Assembly: GCF_000238295.3 (NCBI RefSeq) | Contig: NZ_AHCD03000044.1 | Location: 1,116,001-1,180,000 of the forward strand | Source of the DNA: Pseudoalteromonas rubra | Lineage (GTDB): Bacteria; Pseudomonadota; Gammaproteobacteria; Enterobacterales; Alteromonadaceae | Length of the DNA: 64,000 nt | Reading direction: 5' to 3' | In this document: in pieces, positions 52,413-61,353 of the stretch | Layout: every line of letters begins with the position of its first letter | Numbering within the stretch: the stretch's first letter is position 1 | The notes under the pieces: model-generated | Databases searched by the model: none | The model's input: the letters and a program-made list of their open reading frames with translations, nothing else | Told to the model about the DNA's origin: nothing | Position numbers and translations under genes: made by a program

Positions 52413-52913
52413 ATGAAACTATTTATCTGTTTATTGTTACTTACACTGCTGAGTGCCTGCTCATCTGTGCCGCCTAAACCGGTTGTTAAGTCTGAGATGC
52501 CAAGTGTCTCTTATCAGGGAAGGGGGGCTGCTGCTGGCCCCATGTTGATGGGCGCGTTAGGTCCTGCCGGCATTGCGGTTGGATTCGCCATTGACGTTGG
52601 CATAGGTAAGGACATAGCTGAGGCAATGGAAAAGTCAAAAGATCAGGGGTTCCAGCTGGTAACGGCCCAATTTGCTCAGCAATACGCTGATGTCTTGACT
52701 GCCACTTTGCTGAAGGTGGATTTTCAAGCCCAGCGCGGAGACGATGAACTGGCTTTTGCGACTGTTGAACTATTGCTGGTAACCGCAGAGGGAGAGCAGT
52801 CATTATGTTTGCAAACAGAACCTGGCAGTTTGCCTCAGCTGAAAGAAACGTCACTTGGCTGGTCGTTAATTGCCAACGCAATTACGGCTCGTCAAACCTG
52901 TGAGAGTGACTAG
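52413..52913 (+). CDS. Small glycine-rich lipoprotein of unknown function
   Basis: A 166-residue lipoprotein from ATG 52413 (MKLFICLLLLTLLSAC, lipobox LSAC). The upstream in-frame start at 52338 would hide the signal. The mature part begins SSVPPKPVV and includes a Gly/Ala-rich hydrophobic stretch (GPMLMGALGPAGIAVGFAIDVGIG), then a helix and beta-rich end with two Cys (LCLQTEPG, ARQTCESD). I do not recognise the family. It lies 175 bp after the TBDR and may be co-transcribed. Confidence 0.75.
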   Translation: MKLFICLLLLTLLSACSSVPPKPVVKSEMPSVSYQGRGAAAGPMLMGALGPAGIAVGFAIDVGIGKDIAEAMEKSKDQGFQLVTAQFAQQYADVLTATLLKVDFQAQRGDDELAFATVELLLVTAEGEQSLCLQTEPGSLPQLKETSLGWSLIANAITARQTCESD

Positions 52914-53273
52914 CTTCTGGTCAAAATTTCACGCTCAAAAAGAGTTTTGTTATAGTATAACAACCTCAAGTTGGCAACCTGAAAGTGTACTTATCAAGTA
53001 CCAATATTACCCCAGGTGTAACAAATTTATTACACTTAGTGCTTAGTAAGCTCAATTTAATGCCTGCAGGTTGCCTTCAACTAAATGTAAATAAAGCTAA
53101 TTTTTAATCCAAGCAGAGTGTAAATTACAGAATAATTAAAAGTTAATAAAAGTTTATTTTTTTAGCTTTGTCACTAGTCTCTATGTTGCGCATTCGTTAA
53201 ATGTGCGTTTTGCGCTGTGGGTAGAAATATCCCGGTTGCACATAAAACAACAAGTAATCATGGAGCAAATCAA
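52914..53273. other. Long leader region of the M4 protease gene
   Basis: 360 bp without a gene. The Zur-type palindrome (52947-52963) is listed separately. GGCAACCTG near 52973 can pair at distance with CAGGTTGCC near 53067, and GTGTAA/TTACAC (53016-53035) forms a small hairpin, so a structured 5' leader is possible. The last 170 bp are AT-rich and probably hold the promoter. Confidence 0.5.
52947..52963. promoter_or_regulatory. Zur-box-like perfect palindrome (TTGTTATAGTATAACAA)
   Basis: It contains GTTATANTATAAC, the core of the gammaproteobacterial Zur operator as I recall it. It has 8-base arms around one central base. It lies 34 bp after the lipoprotein stop and 310 bp before the zinc metalloprotease start. 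Confidence 0.6.
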
Positions 53274-55463
53274 GTGAAACTATCAAAAATAGCTTTGGCA
53301 ACAGCCGCCGGCCTGGTGCTGGTGTCAGGCGCTGCAAATGCAGCTCAAAAGCGCTTCCTCAACACACATAATACTATTTCTGCGATGCTGGAGTCTGCGG
53401 CTCCGGCCGTTTTGTCGGCACAACCCGAGCAGCTGATCGGGCTTGATGCAGGCAGCACATTGGTTGAGCTGAAGTCATACCCTCATGCCAATGGTGCGGT
53501 TACGACACGCTATCAACAAATGTACAAAGGTTTGCCAGTCATCGGCGACACAGTCAGCCTGACTTATAACAATGCTGGTGCACTAAAGCGGGCTCATGGT
53601 GCCGCTGTCTATGAGATTGCGGCAGATCTGAATACTGTAACGCCGAAACTGTCTATGCAGGCTATGCAAAGCCAACTAGAGGCTCAGTTTTCTGCACAAC
53701 AAAATGGCGAAGAAATCGCGCTTGCAAAGCATAACGAAAGCAGTCGACTAGGTATCTGGCTTGATGAGCAGTCTCAGGCCAGACTGGTTTACGAGGTGAC
53801 GTATGTTACCTATGGTAAGTCGCCTTCACGCCCTTACAAAATTATTGATGCTAACAGCGGTGAATTGCTGATGGAGTTTGACAACATCCAGCATGCTAAC
53901 GCAACAGGGCCGGGTGGCAACCAAAAAACAGGTCGTTACCAGTATGGCACTGACTACGGACATTTGGATGTGTCTCAGTCGGGCAACACCTGTACGATGA
54001 ATAATGCAAACGTGAAAACCATTAACCTCAATCATGGCAGCAGTGGGTCTGCGGCGCACAGTTTTACCTGTCCGGAGAATACGGTTAAGGAAATTAACGG
54101 CGCCTATTCCCCGTTAAATGATGCACACTATTTTGGTAACGTCGTTTTCAATATGTACAACGACTGGTTAGGTACAGCGCCGTTAACTTTCCAGCTTAAG
54201 ATGCGTGTTCATTATGGGAATAATTACGAAAACGCGTTTTGGGATGGCAGTGCGATGACATTTGGCGATGGCCAGAATCGTTTCTATCCTTTGGTTAGCC
54301 TGGATGTGTCAGCACACGAAGTCAGTCACGGTTTTACCGAGCAAAATTCCGGCCTGGTTTATCGTTATAAATCAGGTGGTCTGAATGAAGCTTTTTCTGA
54401 CATGGCAGGTGAGGCCGCTGAGTTCTACATGAAAGGCAGCAATGACTGGATGGTCGGTGAAGAGATCTTTAAATCCACCGGTGCACTGCGCTATATGGAT
54501 GACCCGACTAAAGATGGAAATTCTATTGGCCATCAGTCAGATTATACGTCCAGTATGGATGTGCACCACAGCTCTGGTGTGTTCAACAAAGCATTCTACA
54601 CCCTGGCGAATAAAACAGGCTGGGATACTAAGAAAGCTTTCATCGTTATGGCAAAAGCAAACCAATTATACTGGACGGCCAGCACTGACTGGGATACGGC
54701 GGGTAACGGCGTTATGGATGCGGCTTGTGACCTGGGTTACAACCATGAAGATGTTAAAGATGCACTAGCAGTTGTGGGCGTCACTTCTCAGCTAAGCCCG
54801 GGTAGTTCATGTGGCACCACTGAACCACCACAGGATGAACTACTGACCAATGGTGTTGCCCGCACGGGGATCAGCGGTGCGTCAAAAGCACAGAGCTTCT
54901 TCCGCTTGGAAGTTCCGGCTGATGCGACGAACTTGTCGTTTGTGACTTCTGGCGGCACTGGTGACGCTGATCTTTATGTTAAGTTTGGCAGCCGTCCTTC
55001 TTTACAAACTTATGACTGCAATAGCACTACGTCTAGTAGCAACGAAACGTGTAACATCAGCAATGTGCAGGCTGGCACCTATTATGTGATGGTCGAGGCG
55101 TGGAATGCCATTTCTGGCGTGTCGCTGACTGGCTCGTATACCTCGGGTGGCACAGGGACGCCCCCAATTGACCGAACTGAGAGCAATGTCAGTGTGGGAT
55201 CAGGTCAATGGCAACGCTTTACGCAAGACTTGAGTGCAGGTTATTCGAATCTGACTGTGACTATCTCTGGTGGCACAGGCGACGCCGACCTGTATGTCAA
55301 CTATGGTAGCCAGTCAACCACATCCACTTATCAATGCCGCCCTTACCGCAACGGCAATAGTGAGACTTGTACCTTTACCAACCCTCAAGCGGGTACGTGG
55401 CACATCGACTTACGTGGCTACTCAGCTGCCAGTGGTGTCACTGTAAATATTCAGGCTAATTAA
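53274..55463 (+). CDS. Secreted M4 (thermolysin-family) metalloprotease with two PPC domains
   Basis: A 729-residue preproprotein from GTG 53274 (GGAG eight bases ahead). The signal peptide ends at GAANA. An FTP/PepSY-type propeptide (about 25-205) precedes the M4 domain with zinc motif HEVSHGFTE and GGLNEAFSDMAGEAAE near residues 345-375, and the catalytic His region (DVHHSSGVFNKAFYTLA). Two prepeptidase C-terminal (PPC) domains follow (about 530-610 and 640-729; SGGTGDADLYVKFG and SGGTGDADLYVNYG). It is similar to vibriolysin/pseudolysin-type secreted proteases. The tails are usually removed after secretion. A terminator follows. Confidence 0.95.
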   Translation: MKLSKIALATAAGLVLVSGAANAAQKRFLNTHNTISAMLESAAPAVLSAQPEQLIGLDAGSTLVELKSYPHANGAVTTRYQQMYKGLPVIGDTVSLTYNNAGALKRAHGAAVYEIAADLNTVTPKLSMQAMQSQLEAQFSAQQNGEEIALAKHNESSRLGIWLDEQSQARLVYEVTYVTYGKSPSRPYKIIDANSGELLMEFDNIQHANATGPGGNQKTGRYQYGTDYGHLDVSQSGNTCTMNNANVKTINLNHGSSGSAAHSFTCPENTVKEINGAYSPLNDAHYFGNVVFNMYNDWLGTAPLTFQLKMRVHYGNNYENAFWDGSAMTFGDGQNRFYPLVSLDVSAHEVSHGFTEQNSGLVYRYKSGGLNEAFSDMAGEAAEFYMKGSNDWMVGEEIFKSTGALRYMDDPTKDGNSIGHQSDYTSSMDVHHSSGVFNKAFYTLANKTGWDTKKAFIVMAKANQLYWTASTDWDTAGNGVMDAACDLGYNHEDVKDALAVVGVTSQLSPGSSCGTTEPPQDELLTNGVARTGISGASKAQSFFRLEVPADATNLSFVTSGGTGDADLYVKFGSRPSLQTYDCNSTTSSSNETCNISNVQAGTYYVMVEAWNAISGVSLTGSYTSGGTGTPPIDRTESNVSVGSGQWQRFTQDLSAGYSNLTVTISGGTGDADLYVNYGSQSTTSTYQCRPYRNGNSETCTFTNPQAGTWHIDLRGYSAASGVTVNIQAN

Positions 55464-55472
55464 TCATCGAAT

Positions 55473-55497
55473 AAGGGAGCATATCGCTCCCTTTTTT
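55473..55497 (+). terminator. Intrinsic terminator of the M4 protease gene
   Basis: AAGGGAGC pairs with GCTCCCTT over a five-base loop and continues into six T's. Confidence 0.88.
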
Positions 55498-55527
55498 GTT
55501 CAATCACAATTATTGAGGGGTGTTGCG

Positions 55528-57399
55528 ATGACAGCTCAACGACCCATTCGTGTGCTGAGTTTATTAATGGCCGCGAACGTTATACTTTTTTCCAATGGTG
55601 CTGCGCTTGCTGGTGTACCAGCGGAGCTCGAAAAAACCTGGATCACGATTGATACCATGGCGGGGCAGCATTATCAGTTACAAAATCTGCTGACAGGTAA
55701 ACATGTTAGCGCGCAGGTGAGCACGATCCCTGGTGTCAGCATAGCCCAGCTCGATGAAATCGAGCATGGTGAACTCAGTCACTTTATGCATGAAAACTAC
55801 CACCGCTGCGGTGGGTTTGTTGCTCATGCATCGAAAGCTGACGCTGAAGCGTATCTGTCGCAACTGAGTATGGCACATACCAGCCAACCATTGCAGACGT
55901 ACACCATAGATAACCCAGCTATGGTTAACGCGATGATAGGAGAGGTGAGTACGACGAGCCTGGATAGCACAGTGGCGGAACTGACTTCGTTCCATAACCG
56001 TTATTACACACAGCAAAGTGGGGTAGATGCGGCTCAGTGGATTAAGCAAAACTGGCAATCAATCACACAGTCTCGTAGTGACATCAGCGTTGACTTTTAT
56101 AACCATAGCTGGTCTCAATCTTCGGTTGTTGTGACGATCAACGGAGCTGAAAATGCCAGTGAAATCGTCGTCATTGGTGGGCATCTTGACTCTATCAATC
56201 AATCTAGCCCTGCTGCTGGCAGAGCTCCGGGGGCAGATGATAACGCATCTGGCATTGCCGTGTTAACTGAAGCGCTCAAAGCCCTGGTTGCGGCGAATTA
56301 TAAACCTCAACGGACAATTCAGATCATGGGCTTCGCGGCTGAAGAAGTGGGCCTGAGAGGTTCTAAAGCCATTGCACAAGATTACAAGTCTCAGGGTAAA
56401 AATGTGGTCGGCATGGTGCAGTTTGACATGACCGGAAATAATGGCAGCACGCAGGACATCACCATGATTACGGACTACACCAATAGTGGCCAGAATCAAT
56501 TTTTGTCGCAGCTGCTTGATGCTTATTTACCCAACTTAAGTTATGGCTATGATCAGTGTGGTTATGGCTGTTCAGATCATGCTTCCTGGTATCAACAGGA
56601 GTTTGCAGCATCTATGCCCTTTGAATCGCGGATGTCTGAAATAAACAGAAAAATACACACTAGCAATGACACTTCGTTTGACGCTACGCATGCCAGTAAA
56701 TTTGCCAAACTGGCGGTCGCTTATCTGGCTGAAATGGGTAAAAATGCCGGCTCTACTCCACCGCCTGACCCCGGTAAGTTACAAAATGGTGTGCCAAAAA
56801 CGGGGATCAGCGGCATAGCTAAATCTCAGCATGATTTTTCTCTGGCTGTACCTGCTGGCAGCAGCAACCTGACTTTTAAAACCTCAGGTGGCACTGGAGA
56901 TGCAGATCTGTATGTTAAGTACGGGTCTAAGCCAACACTGCAAAGCTATGATTGTAAAAGCACTACGTCGAGCAGCAATGAAACCTGCACCATAAGTAAC
57001 GTTAGCGAAGGGACCTATTATGTCATGGTTGAGGCCTGGAATGAGATTCAGAATGTCTCTCTGGTGGGCGAGTATCAACAAGGTGGGACCACGCCGGAAC
57101 CTATCAACCGTACCGAATCTAATCTATCAGTGTCGCAAGGCGGTTGGGTTAACTTTTCTCAATCTCTGGGCAATGGGTATCAGTCTTTGACTGTGACGTT
57201 GTCGGGTGGAGTGGGGGACGGTGACTTATATGTTAAATATGGCTCTGAAGTTGGGGACAATAGCTACGATTGTCGTCCTTACAAAAGCGGCAACGCAGAA
57301 ACCTGCACTTTCAATGCTCCGGGCGCGGGTAACTGGTTTATTGGTGTAAAAGGCTACCAAAGTGCCAGTGGAATGACGTTGTCCATATCGGCACAGTAG
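55528..57399 (+). CDS. Secreted M28 aminopeptidase with two PPC domains
   Basis: A 623-residue protein from ATG 55528 with GAGGGG upstream. It has a signal peptide (ending AALA), a propeptide of about 100 residues, and an M28 catalytic domain: the zinc ligands in GGHLDSINQSS and GADDNASGIAVLTEAL, the catalytic Glu in GFAAEEVGLRGSKAI, and the late His region DTSFDATHASK. Two PPC domains follow, very like those of the preceding protease (SGGTGDADLYVKYG, STTSSSNETCTISNVSEGTYYVMVEAWNE with the same Cys pair). It is secreted and removes N-terminal residues, so it should finish peptides released by the M4 enzyme. Confidence 0.94.
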   Translation: MTAQRPIRVLSLLMAANVILFSNGAALAGVPAELEKTWITIDTMAGQHYQLQNLLTGKHVSAQVSTIPGVSIAQLDEIEHGELSHFMHENYHRCGGFVAHASKADAEAYLSQLSMAHTSQPLQTYTIDNPAMVNAMIGEVSTTSLDSTVAELTSFHNRYYTQQSGVDAAQWIKQNWQSITQSRSDISVDFYNHSWSQSSVVVTINGAENASEIVVIGGHLDSINQSSPAAGRAPGADDNASGIAVLTEALKALVAANYKPQRTIQIMGFAAEEVGLRGSKAIAQDYKSQGKNVVGMVQFDMTGNNGSTQDITMITDYTNSGQNQFLSQLLDAYLPNLSYGYDQCGYGCSDHASWYQQEFAASMPFESRMSEINRKIHTSNDTSFDATHASKFAKLAVAYLAEMGKNAGSTPPPDPGKLQNGVPKTGISGIAKSQHDFSLAVPAGSSNLTFKTSGGTGDADLYVKYGSKPTLQSYDCKSTTSSSNETCTISNVSEGTYYVMVEAWNEIQNVSLVGEYQQGGTTPEPINRTESNLSVSQGGWVNFSQSLGNGYQSLTVTLSGGVGDGDLYVKYGSEVGDNSYDCRPYKSGNAETCTFNAPGAGNWFIGVKGYQSASGMTLSISAQ

Positions 57400-57476
57400 A
57401 CAGATTTTCCATACTCTGTACTTATTTTACTGGCATAATACCCCCAGAGTGTTAAATCCAGGTAAAAATATAAGTA

Positions 57477-58928
57477 ATGGATAATTTGAAGAAGTCGAAA
57501 CTCTGGACCGACAGGCTGTGTCTGCTGCTCGGTCCAGCATTTATGCTGCTAACGTGTTTGACAGCAGCCCCGGAAGGGATGAGTGTTGAAGCATGGCGTA
57601 CTGCCGGGCTTGCGCTATGGCTCGGGATCTGGTGGGTCAGTGAGGTTGTGCCCATACCTGCAACTTCCCTGGTGCCTTTGCTTGTGGTGCCCCTGGCTGG
57701 GATAAACGATATTAAATCTGCTTCGAGTTTATATGCACATCCGCTGATCTTTTTGTTTCTGGGCGGTTTTTTGATTTCTATTGCTATGGAAAGGTGGCAA
57801 CTACATAAACGTATTGCACTGCATACCATGTTGCGCAGCGGTAACAATCCAAAGACTCAAATCCTGGCAATGATGCTGGTCAGCGGGTTTTTATCTATGT
57901 GGATCAACAATACGGCGACCACATTAATGATGCTGCCAATTGCTTTGTCAGTGATCCATGTCCTCAAGGATAACCAATCTCAGGATAATAACTATGGTAT
58001 TGCCCTGTTACTGGCGATTGCCTATAGCGCGAGCCTGGGCGGAGTAGGAACCATTATTGGCACTGCTCCCAATGCGTTAATGGTCGCGTATCTGTGGGAA
58101 AACTATCAGATCAAAATTGGTTTTGCGCAATGGATGGTGATGGCTGTCCCATTCACATTTGGTATGATTTTATTGTGTTGGGTGTGGTTGACGCGTTTTG
58201 CGTTTAAAGTGCAAAAAACCAATAATGACACCGATTTGACACAAATTTTTACTAAGCAATTGGGTGAATTGGGCCGCATGAGTCTGGCCGAAAAAAATGT
58301 GCTGGTTGTTTTTGTGTTTGCTGCAGTTAGCTGGATCAGCCGCCCATACCTGGCGAGCTGGACAGGTCTGGACATCACCGATACGGGAATTGCGATGGCG
58401 GCTGCACTGCTGTTGTTTGTACTGCCAGCAAAGGGTGGCAGTGACACCCGACTAATGGACTGGCAGGCCGCGCAGCAAGTGCCCTGGGGGATTTTGTTGC
58501 TGTTTGGTGGCGGTTTAACGTTGGCGTCCCAAATTAAAGGGTCAGGGCTGGCTGAGTATATTGCCAACATGCTGGCTGGCGCAAGTGCGATACCTTTGGT
58601 ACTAGGAGTACTGGCGGTTGCTGCGCTCATAACCTTTTTAACGGAGCTGACCAGTAATACGGCAACGGCTGCGGGCTTTTTACCTTTGCTTGGCCCTGTT
58701 GCTGAGCAAATTGCCGGTACACCGCTCATTTGGGTGATACCTGCTGCTATGGCGGCAAGTTGCGCCTTTATGATGCCAGTGGCAACACCACCAAACGCCA
58801 TTGTGTTTGGCTCCGGAGAGATAAAAATTCGCGATATGATCAAGGCGGGTTTTGTTATGAACCTGTTTGCCATAGTGGTGATTACAACTTTGACTATGCT
58901 GGTGGGAAGCCGGCTGTTCGGCTATTAG
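57477..58928 (+). CDS. DASS/SLC13-family sodium-coupled carboxylate transporter
   Basis: A 483-residue membrane protein with about 12 hydrophobic segments. The two symmetry-related sodium/substrate motifs of the family are visible: INNTATTLMMLPI (usually SNT, here NNT) and LTSNTATAAGFLPL. Also present are ALWLGIWWVSEVVPIPATSLVPL, GTAPNALM and ATPPNAIVFGSG. It imports di- or tricarboxylates such as succinate, malate or citrate with sodium, by family analogy. It stands alone and ends at a bidirectional terminator. Confidence 0.93.
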   Translation: MDNLKKSKLWTDRLCLLLGPAFMLLTCLTAAPEGMSVEAWRTAGLALWLGIWWVSEVVPIPATSLVPLLVVPLAGINDIKSASSLYAHPLIFLFLGGFLISIAMERWQLHKRIALHTMLRSGNNPKTQILAMMLVSGFLSMWINNTATTLMMLPIALSVIHVLKDNQSQDNNYGIALLLAIAYSASLGGVGTIIGTAPNALMVAYLWENYQIKIGFAQWMVMAVPFTFGMILLCWVWLTRFAFKVQKTNNDTDLTQIFTKQLGELGRMSLAEKNVLVVFVFAAVSWISRPYLASWTGLDITDTGIAMAAALLLFVLPAKGGSDTRLMDWQAAQQVPWGILLLFGGGLTLASQIKGSGLAEYIANMLAGASAIPLVLGVLAVAALITFLTELTSNTATAAGFLPLLGPVAEQIAGTPLIWVIPAAMAASCAFMMPVATPPNAIVFGSGEIKIRDMIKAGFVMNLFAIVVITTLTMLVGSRLFGY

Positions 58929-58954
58929 TCTTTTTGACAAGTGCTCAGGTTGAT

Positions 58955-58986
58955 AAAAAACAAGCCGCAAATGCGGCTTGTTTTTT
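58955..58986. terminator. Bidirectional terminator between DASS and lipoprotein genes
   Basis: ACAAGCCGCA and TGCGGCTTGT form a perfect stem with an AA loop, flanked by A's on the left and T's on the right. It lies between convergent genes. Confidence 0.93.
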
Positions 58987-59000
58987 ACTGTGATACCGTG

Positions 59001-61028
59001 TTATTTCACCGGTAAAGTCATAGTGCCGGTTTTAATTGTTTTATCATCCTTAAGCTGTAGCCTGTAGGTAAATGAAACTTCGTTGGTGGTTTCGGTTGTG
59101 TTGTCGTTCAAGGCAACATGAGTCCGTACACGAACATAGTTGCCGTTTGTCAGAGTTGTACCTGCTTTAAGTTCAGTGTAATGATAGGTATAGTTAATGT
59201 GCTCGTTGTGCGCGAGTTGATGTGTGCGTACAACTTCCACGCCATTCCACGTTACAATCTGACCACTTTCAATGATAGATATATCTCTGTTGTAGTCATG
59301 CTGCTCACCATCATCGGTATAGCCTGTAAGTTGAATGCCAAAGTGCTCAACATTACTGAAGTTAATTGGTAAATACAAATCGACACTGCTGTATGGTCTA
59401 TGGTGTTGACTCTCTTCACCGGCTGAATTCTTTGTGGTGATAAGCTTATCATTTTCGAGATAATTATTGTTATCAGCTACGATTGAGCCTGGCTCGAAAT
59501 CACTGTCAGATTGGATCAATGTAAAACCAGGTCTGTAATAGATATTTTCCGTTTTGCCTGATGCCAGGTTTTGTATTTCTGACAGTTCTACTGAATACGA
59601 ACTACCAACTTCGAGCGTCGTTTCTGGTGTGATTCTTAAGCGGGTATTGTTTAAGTCTGTAGATGTGCTTGCAGCAACAGTTACTGGCTGTGCAACAACC
59701 GTCGTGATGCCGTTTTCACTGCTGATTACTATATCTCGGCTCTTATTGAGTTTAACAGAATTAGCTTCAACAGCGACTGGTACGTTAAAGTACAATTCAG
59801 CATAATCTTCCGCTGTATGCATAGCCTTGCTTTGAACTAGCGTAACGCTCGTTTCCTCAACGAGATTGTCAAACACGCTCACAACCAGGTTAAGTGTGTT
59901 GTTTACCAGGTCGACCGTGATACTGGAGCCATTGGTATTGACTCTATAAGACCCGTTTTGTTCGTTGTAGTCGAAGATATGCACAGTAGCGCTGCTGAAA
60001 GCGACATCACCTCTAACAAAACCTGGGATTTGTAGTGTTAAATCGCCAAAGTACTTTGCATCCAATTCATACTGACCGGTTTCAGCATTGAGAGTGGCAA
60101 ATTGTGCGCCCATGTCGTTGCCCTGCGCCACAACGCGGTCCACTTCAATTACATTGCCATCTTGATCCAACACGGTCAGTGCTAATGTATAGGCTTGTTG
60201 CTCGATGGGCTCTAAATGGAAGGTATCTGTGTCCATGACGTTGTCGGCTGACACCAACATCATAGAATCTGTGTCCGTGTTGTAATTCGTGAACTCTGGA
60301 CGGTAATCCGCAATTTTATCTTCGTTAATATCTGCCTGATAATACAAAGCAGATGGCAAGTCTTTCGCCAAAGTGATCTGGTATACACCTTTGTCTTCAT
60401 TGAATACCGCTTTTTGTCCATACTCTTTCGTGATCTGCTCCAGATACGCATCGCGCGGAATAGACTGGCTTTGCATACCTTCGTCAACGACTATGTCTGA
60501 TGCCCAAATTGAAAGCGCCTTAAGATTCTCACCTGTACCTGATTCTAGAACTGTAAACTCTTTTGTGTAACCTGCTGAAACTTCAAGATCGAGTAAATCA
60601 TGCGAGACTTCACGGGTGATGGATGAGTTTGGCGTATTGATAGCGAAGTAACGTGTTAGAAATGCATCACTGGTGCTGGAAACCTTGACGAGCACCTCAG
60701 TGTTGGCCGGCAGTTTTGCAACGGTAAATTGTCCCTGCTCATCTACAGCTACTGAATCGCGCCACTGCCCCCCTACCAGTACACTAATGGAAGCATCGTT
60801 GGCAGACAAGCCTTCGGAAGCGCTGACGACATTACCCGTTATTGTAATCGGTGCCTGAGTGATTTCATGTTGCTGCTTGGTAAGATCAAGCTGTTCCTGA
60901 ATGATTGAGTTCTGTTGTTCAAGTTGCTCAACCAGTTTTTGATTGTCATCGTTATCTTCAACTTCCAGACAACCTGTGAGTGCGAAACAGGTAGCAATAC
61001 CAAGAGCAACTTTAGAATACTTAAACAT
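59001..61028 (-). CDS. Large lipoprotein of unknown function
   Basis: A 675-residue lipoprotein (MFKYSKVALGIATCFALTGC, lipobox LTGC). Residues 28-55 are a Gln/Glu-rich coiled coil (QKLVEQLEQQNSIIQEQLDL). The rest is beta-rich: an initial carboxypeptidase-regulatory-like fold (ITGNVVSASEGLSANDASISVLVGGQWRDSV) and several later sandwich-like repeats. There are no catalytic motifs, and no Cys after the lipobox. It is probably an outer-membrane-anchored adhesion or scaffold protein. I do not recognise the family. It is monocistronic, with 325 bp free upstream. Confidence 0.82.
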   Translation of the reverse strand: MFKYSKVALGIATCFALTGCLEVEDNDDNQKLVEQLEQQNSIIQEQLDLTKQQHEITQAPITITGNVVSASEGLSANDASISVLVGGQWRDSVAVDEQGQFTVAKLPANTEVLVKVSSTSDAFLTRYFAINTPNSSITREVSHDLLDLEVSAGYTKEFTVLESGTGENLKALSIWASDIVVDEGMQSQSIPRDAYLEQITKEYGQKAVFNEDKGVYQITLAKDLPSALYYQADINEDKIADYRPEFTNYNTDTDSMMLVSADNVMDTDTFHLEPIEQQAYTLALTVLDQDGNVIEVDRVVAQGNDMGAQFATLNAETGQYELDAKYFGDLTLQIPGFVRGDVAFSSATVHIFDYNEQNGSYRVNTNGSSITVDLVNNTLNLVVSVFDNLVEETSVTLVQSKAMHTAEDYAELYFNVPVAVEANSVKLNKSRDIVISSENGITTVVAQPVTVAASTSTDLNNTRLRITPETTLEVGSSYSVELSEIQNLASGKTENIYYRPGFTLIQSDSDFEPGSIVADNNNYLENDKLITTKNSAGEESQHHRPYSSVDLYLPINFSNVEHFGIQLTGYTDDGEQHDYNRDISIIESGQIVTWNGVEVVRTHQLAHNEHINYTYHYTELKAGTTLTNGNYVRVRTHVALNDNTTETTNEVSFTYRLQLKDDKTIKTGTMTLPVK

Positions 61029-61353
61029 CCATATGTCCTTTTATATTTTATTAATTATTGAAATGTCCCGATATTGGGAGGGCTGCGATTAAATCATATC
61101 GAGTGGTAGAAATCTTCACGCGGTAACATTAAATGACAAAATTGTTCAATATTAACAGACTGTTATCTAAGTGGTGATGGTTTAGTTTCCTGGCATTTTA
61201 ATGTTCACATTGCCTGGTGACGGGTTCTATAGAGAGACTTCTGAAGGACATGACATACAATGTAAGGTAAACACTAAGTGGGAGAGATCAGGGAAGAGGG
61301 ATTGGCAATCCGTGCAGTGATGAGTGATTGGCACGGATTGCTTAGGCGGCAGA
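61029..61353. other. Intergenic region between the lipoprotein and Sel1 genes
   Basis: 325 bp without a gene. The left part is the AT-rich promoter of the lipoprotein gene, and the right end holds the hairpin at 61305-61341. I see nothing else. Confidence 0.5.
61305..61341 (-). terminator. Hairpin downstream of the Sel1-repeat gene
   Basis: GCAATCCGTGC and GCACGGATTGC form a perfect 11-bp stem over a 15-base loop, starting 12 bp past the Sel1 stop. There is no T-tract on either strand, so it may mark a 3' end without being a classic terminator. Confidence 0.55.

Noticed and set aside
58106..58873. A 255-codon minus-strand frame opposite the DASS transporter gene
   Set aside because: It is a shadow frame, common opposite hydrophobic membrane-protein genes. 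It has no ribosome site or recognisable domain.
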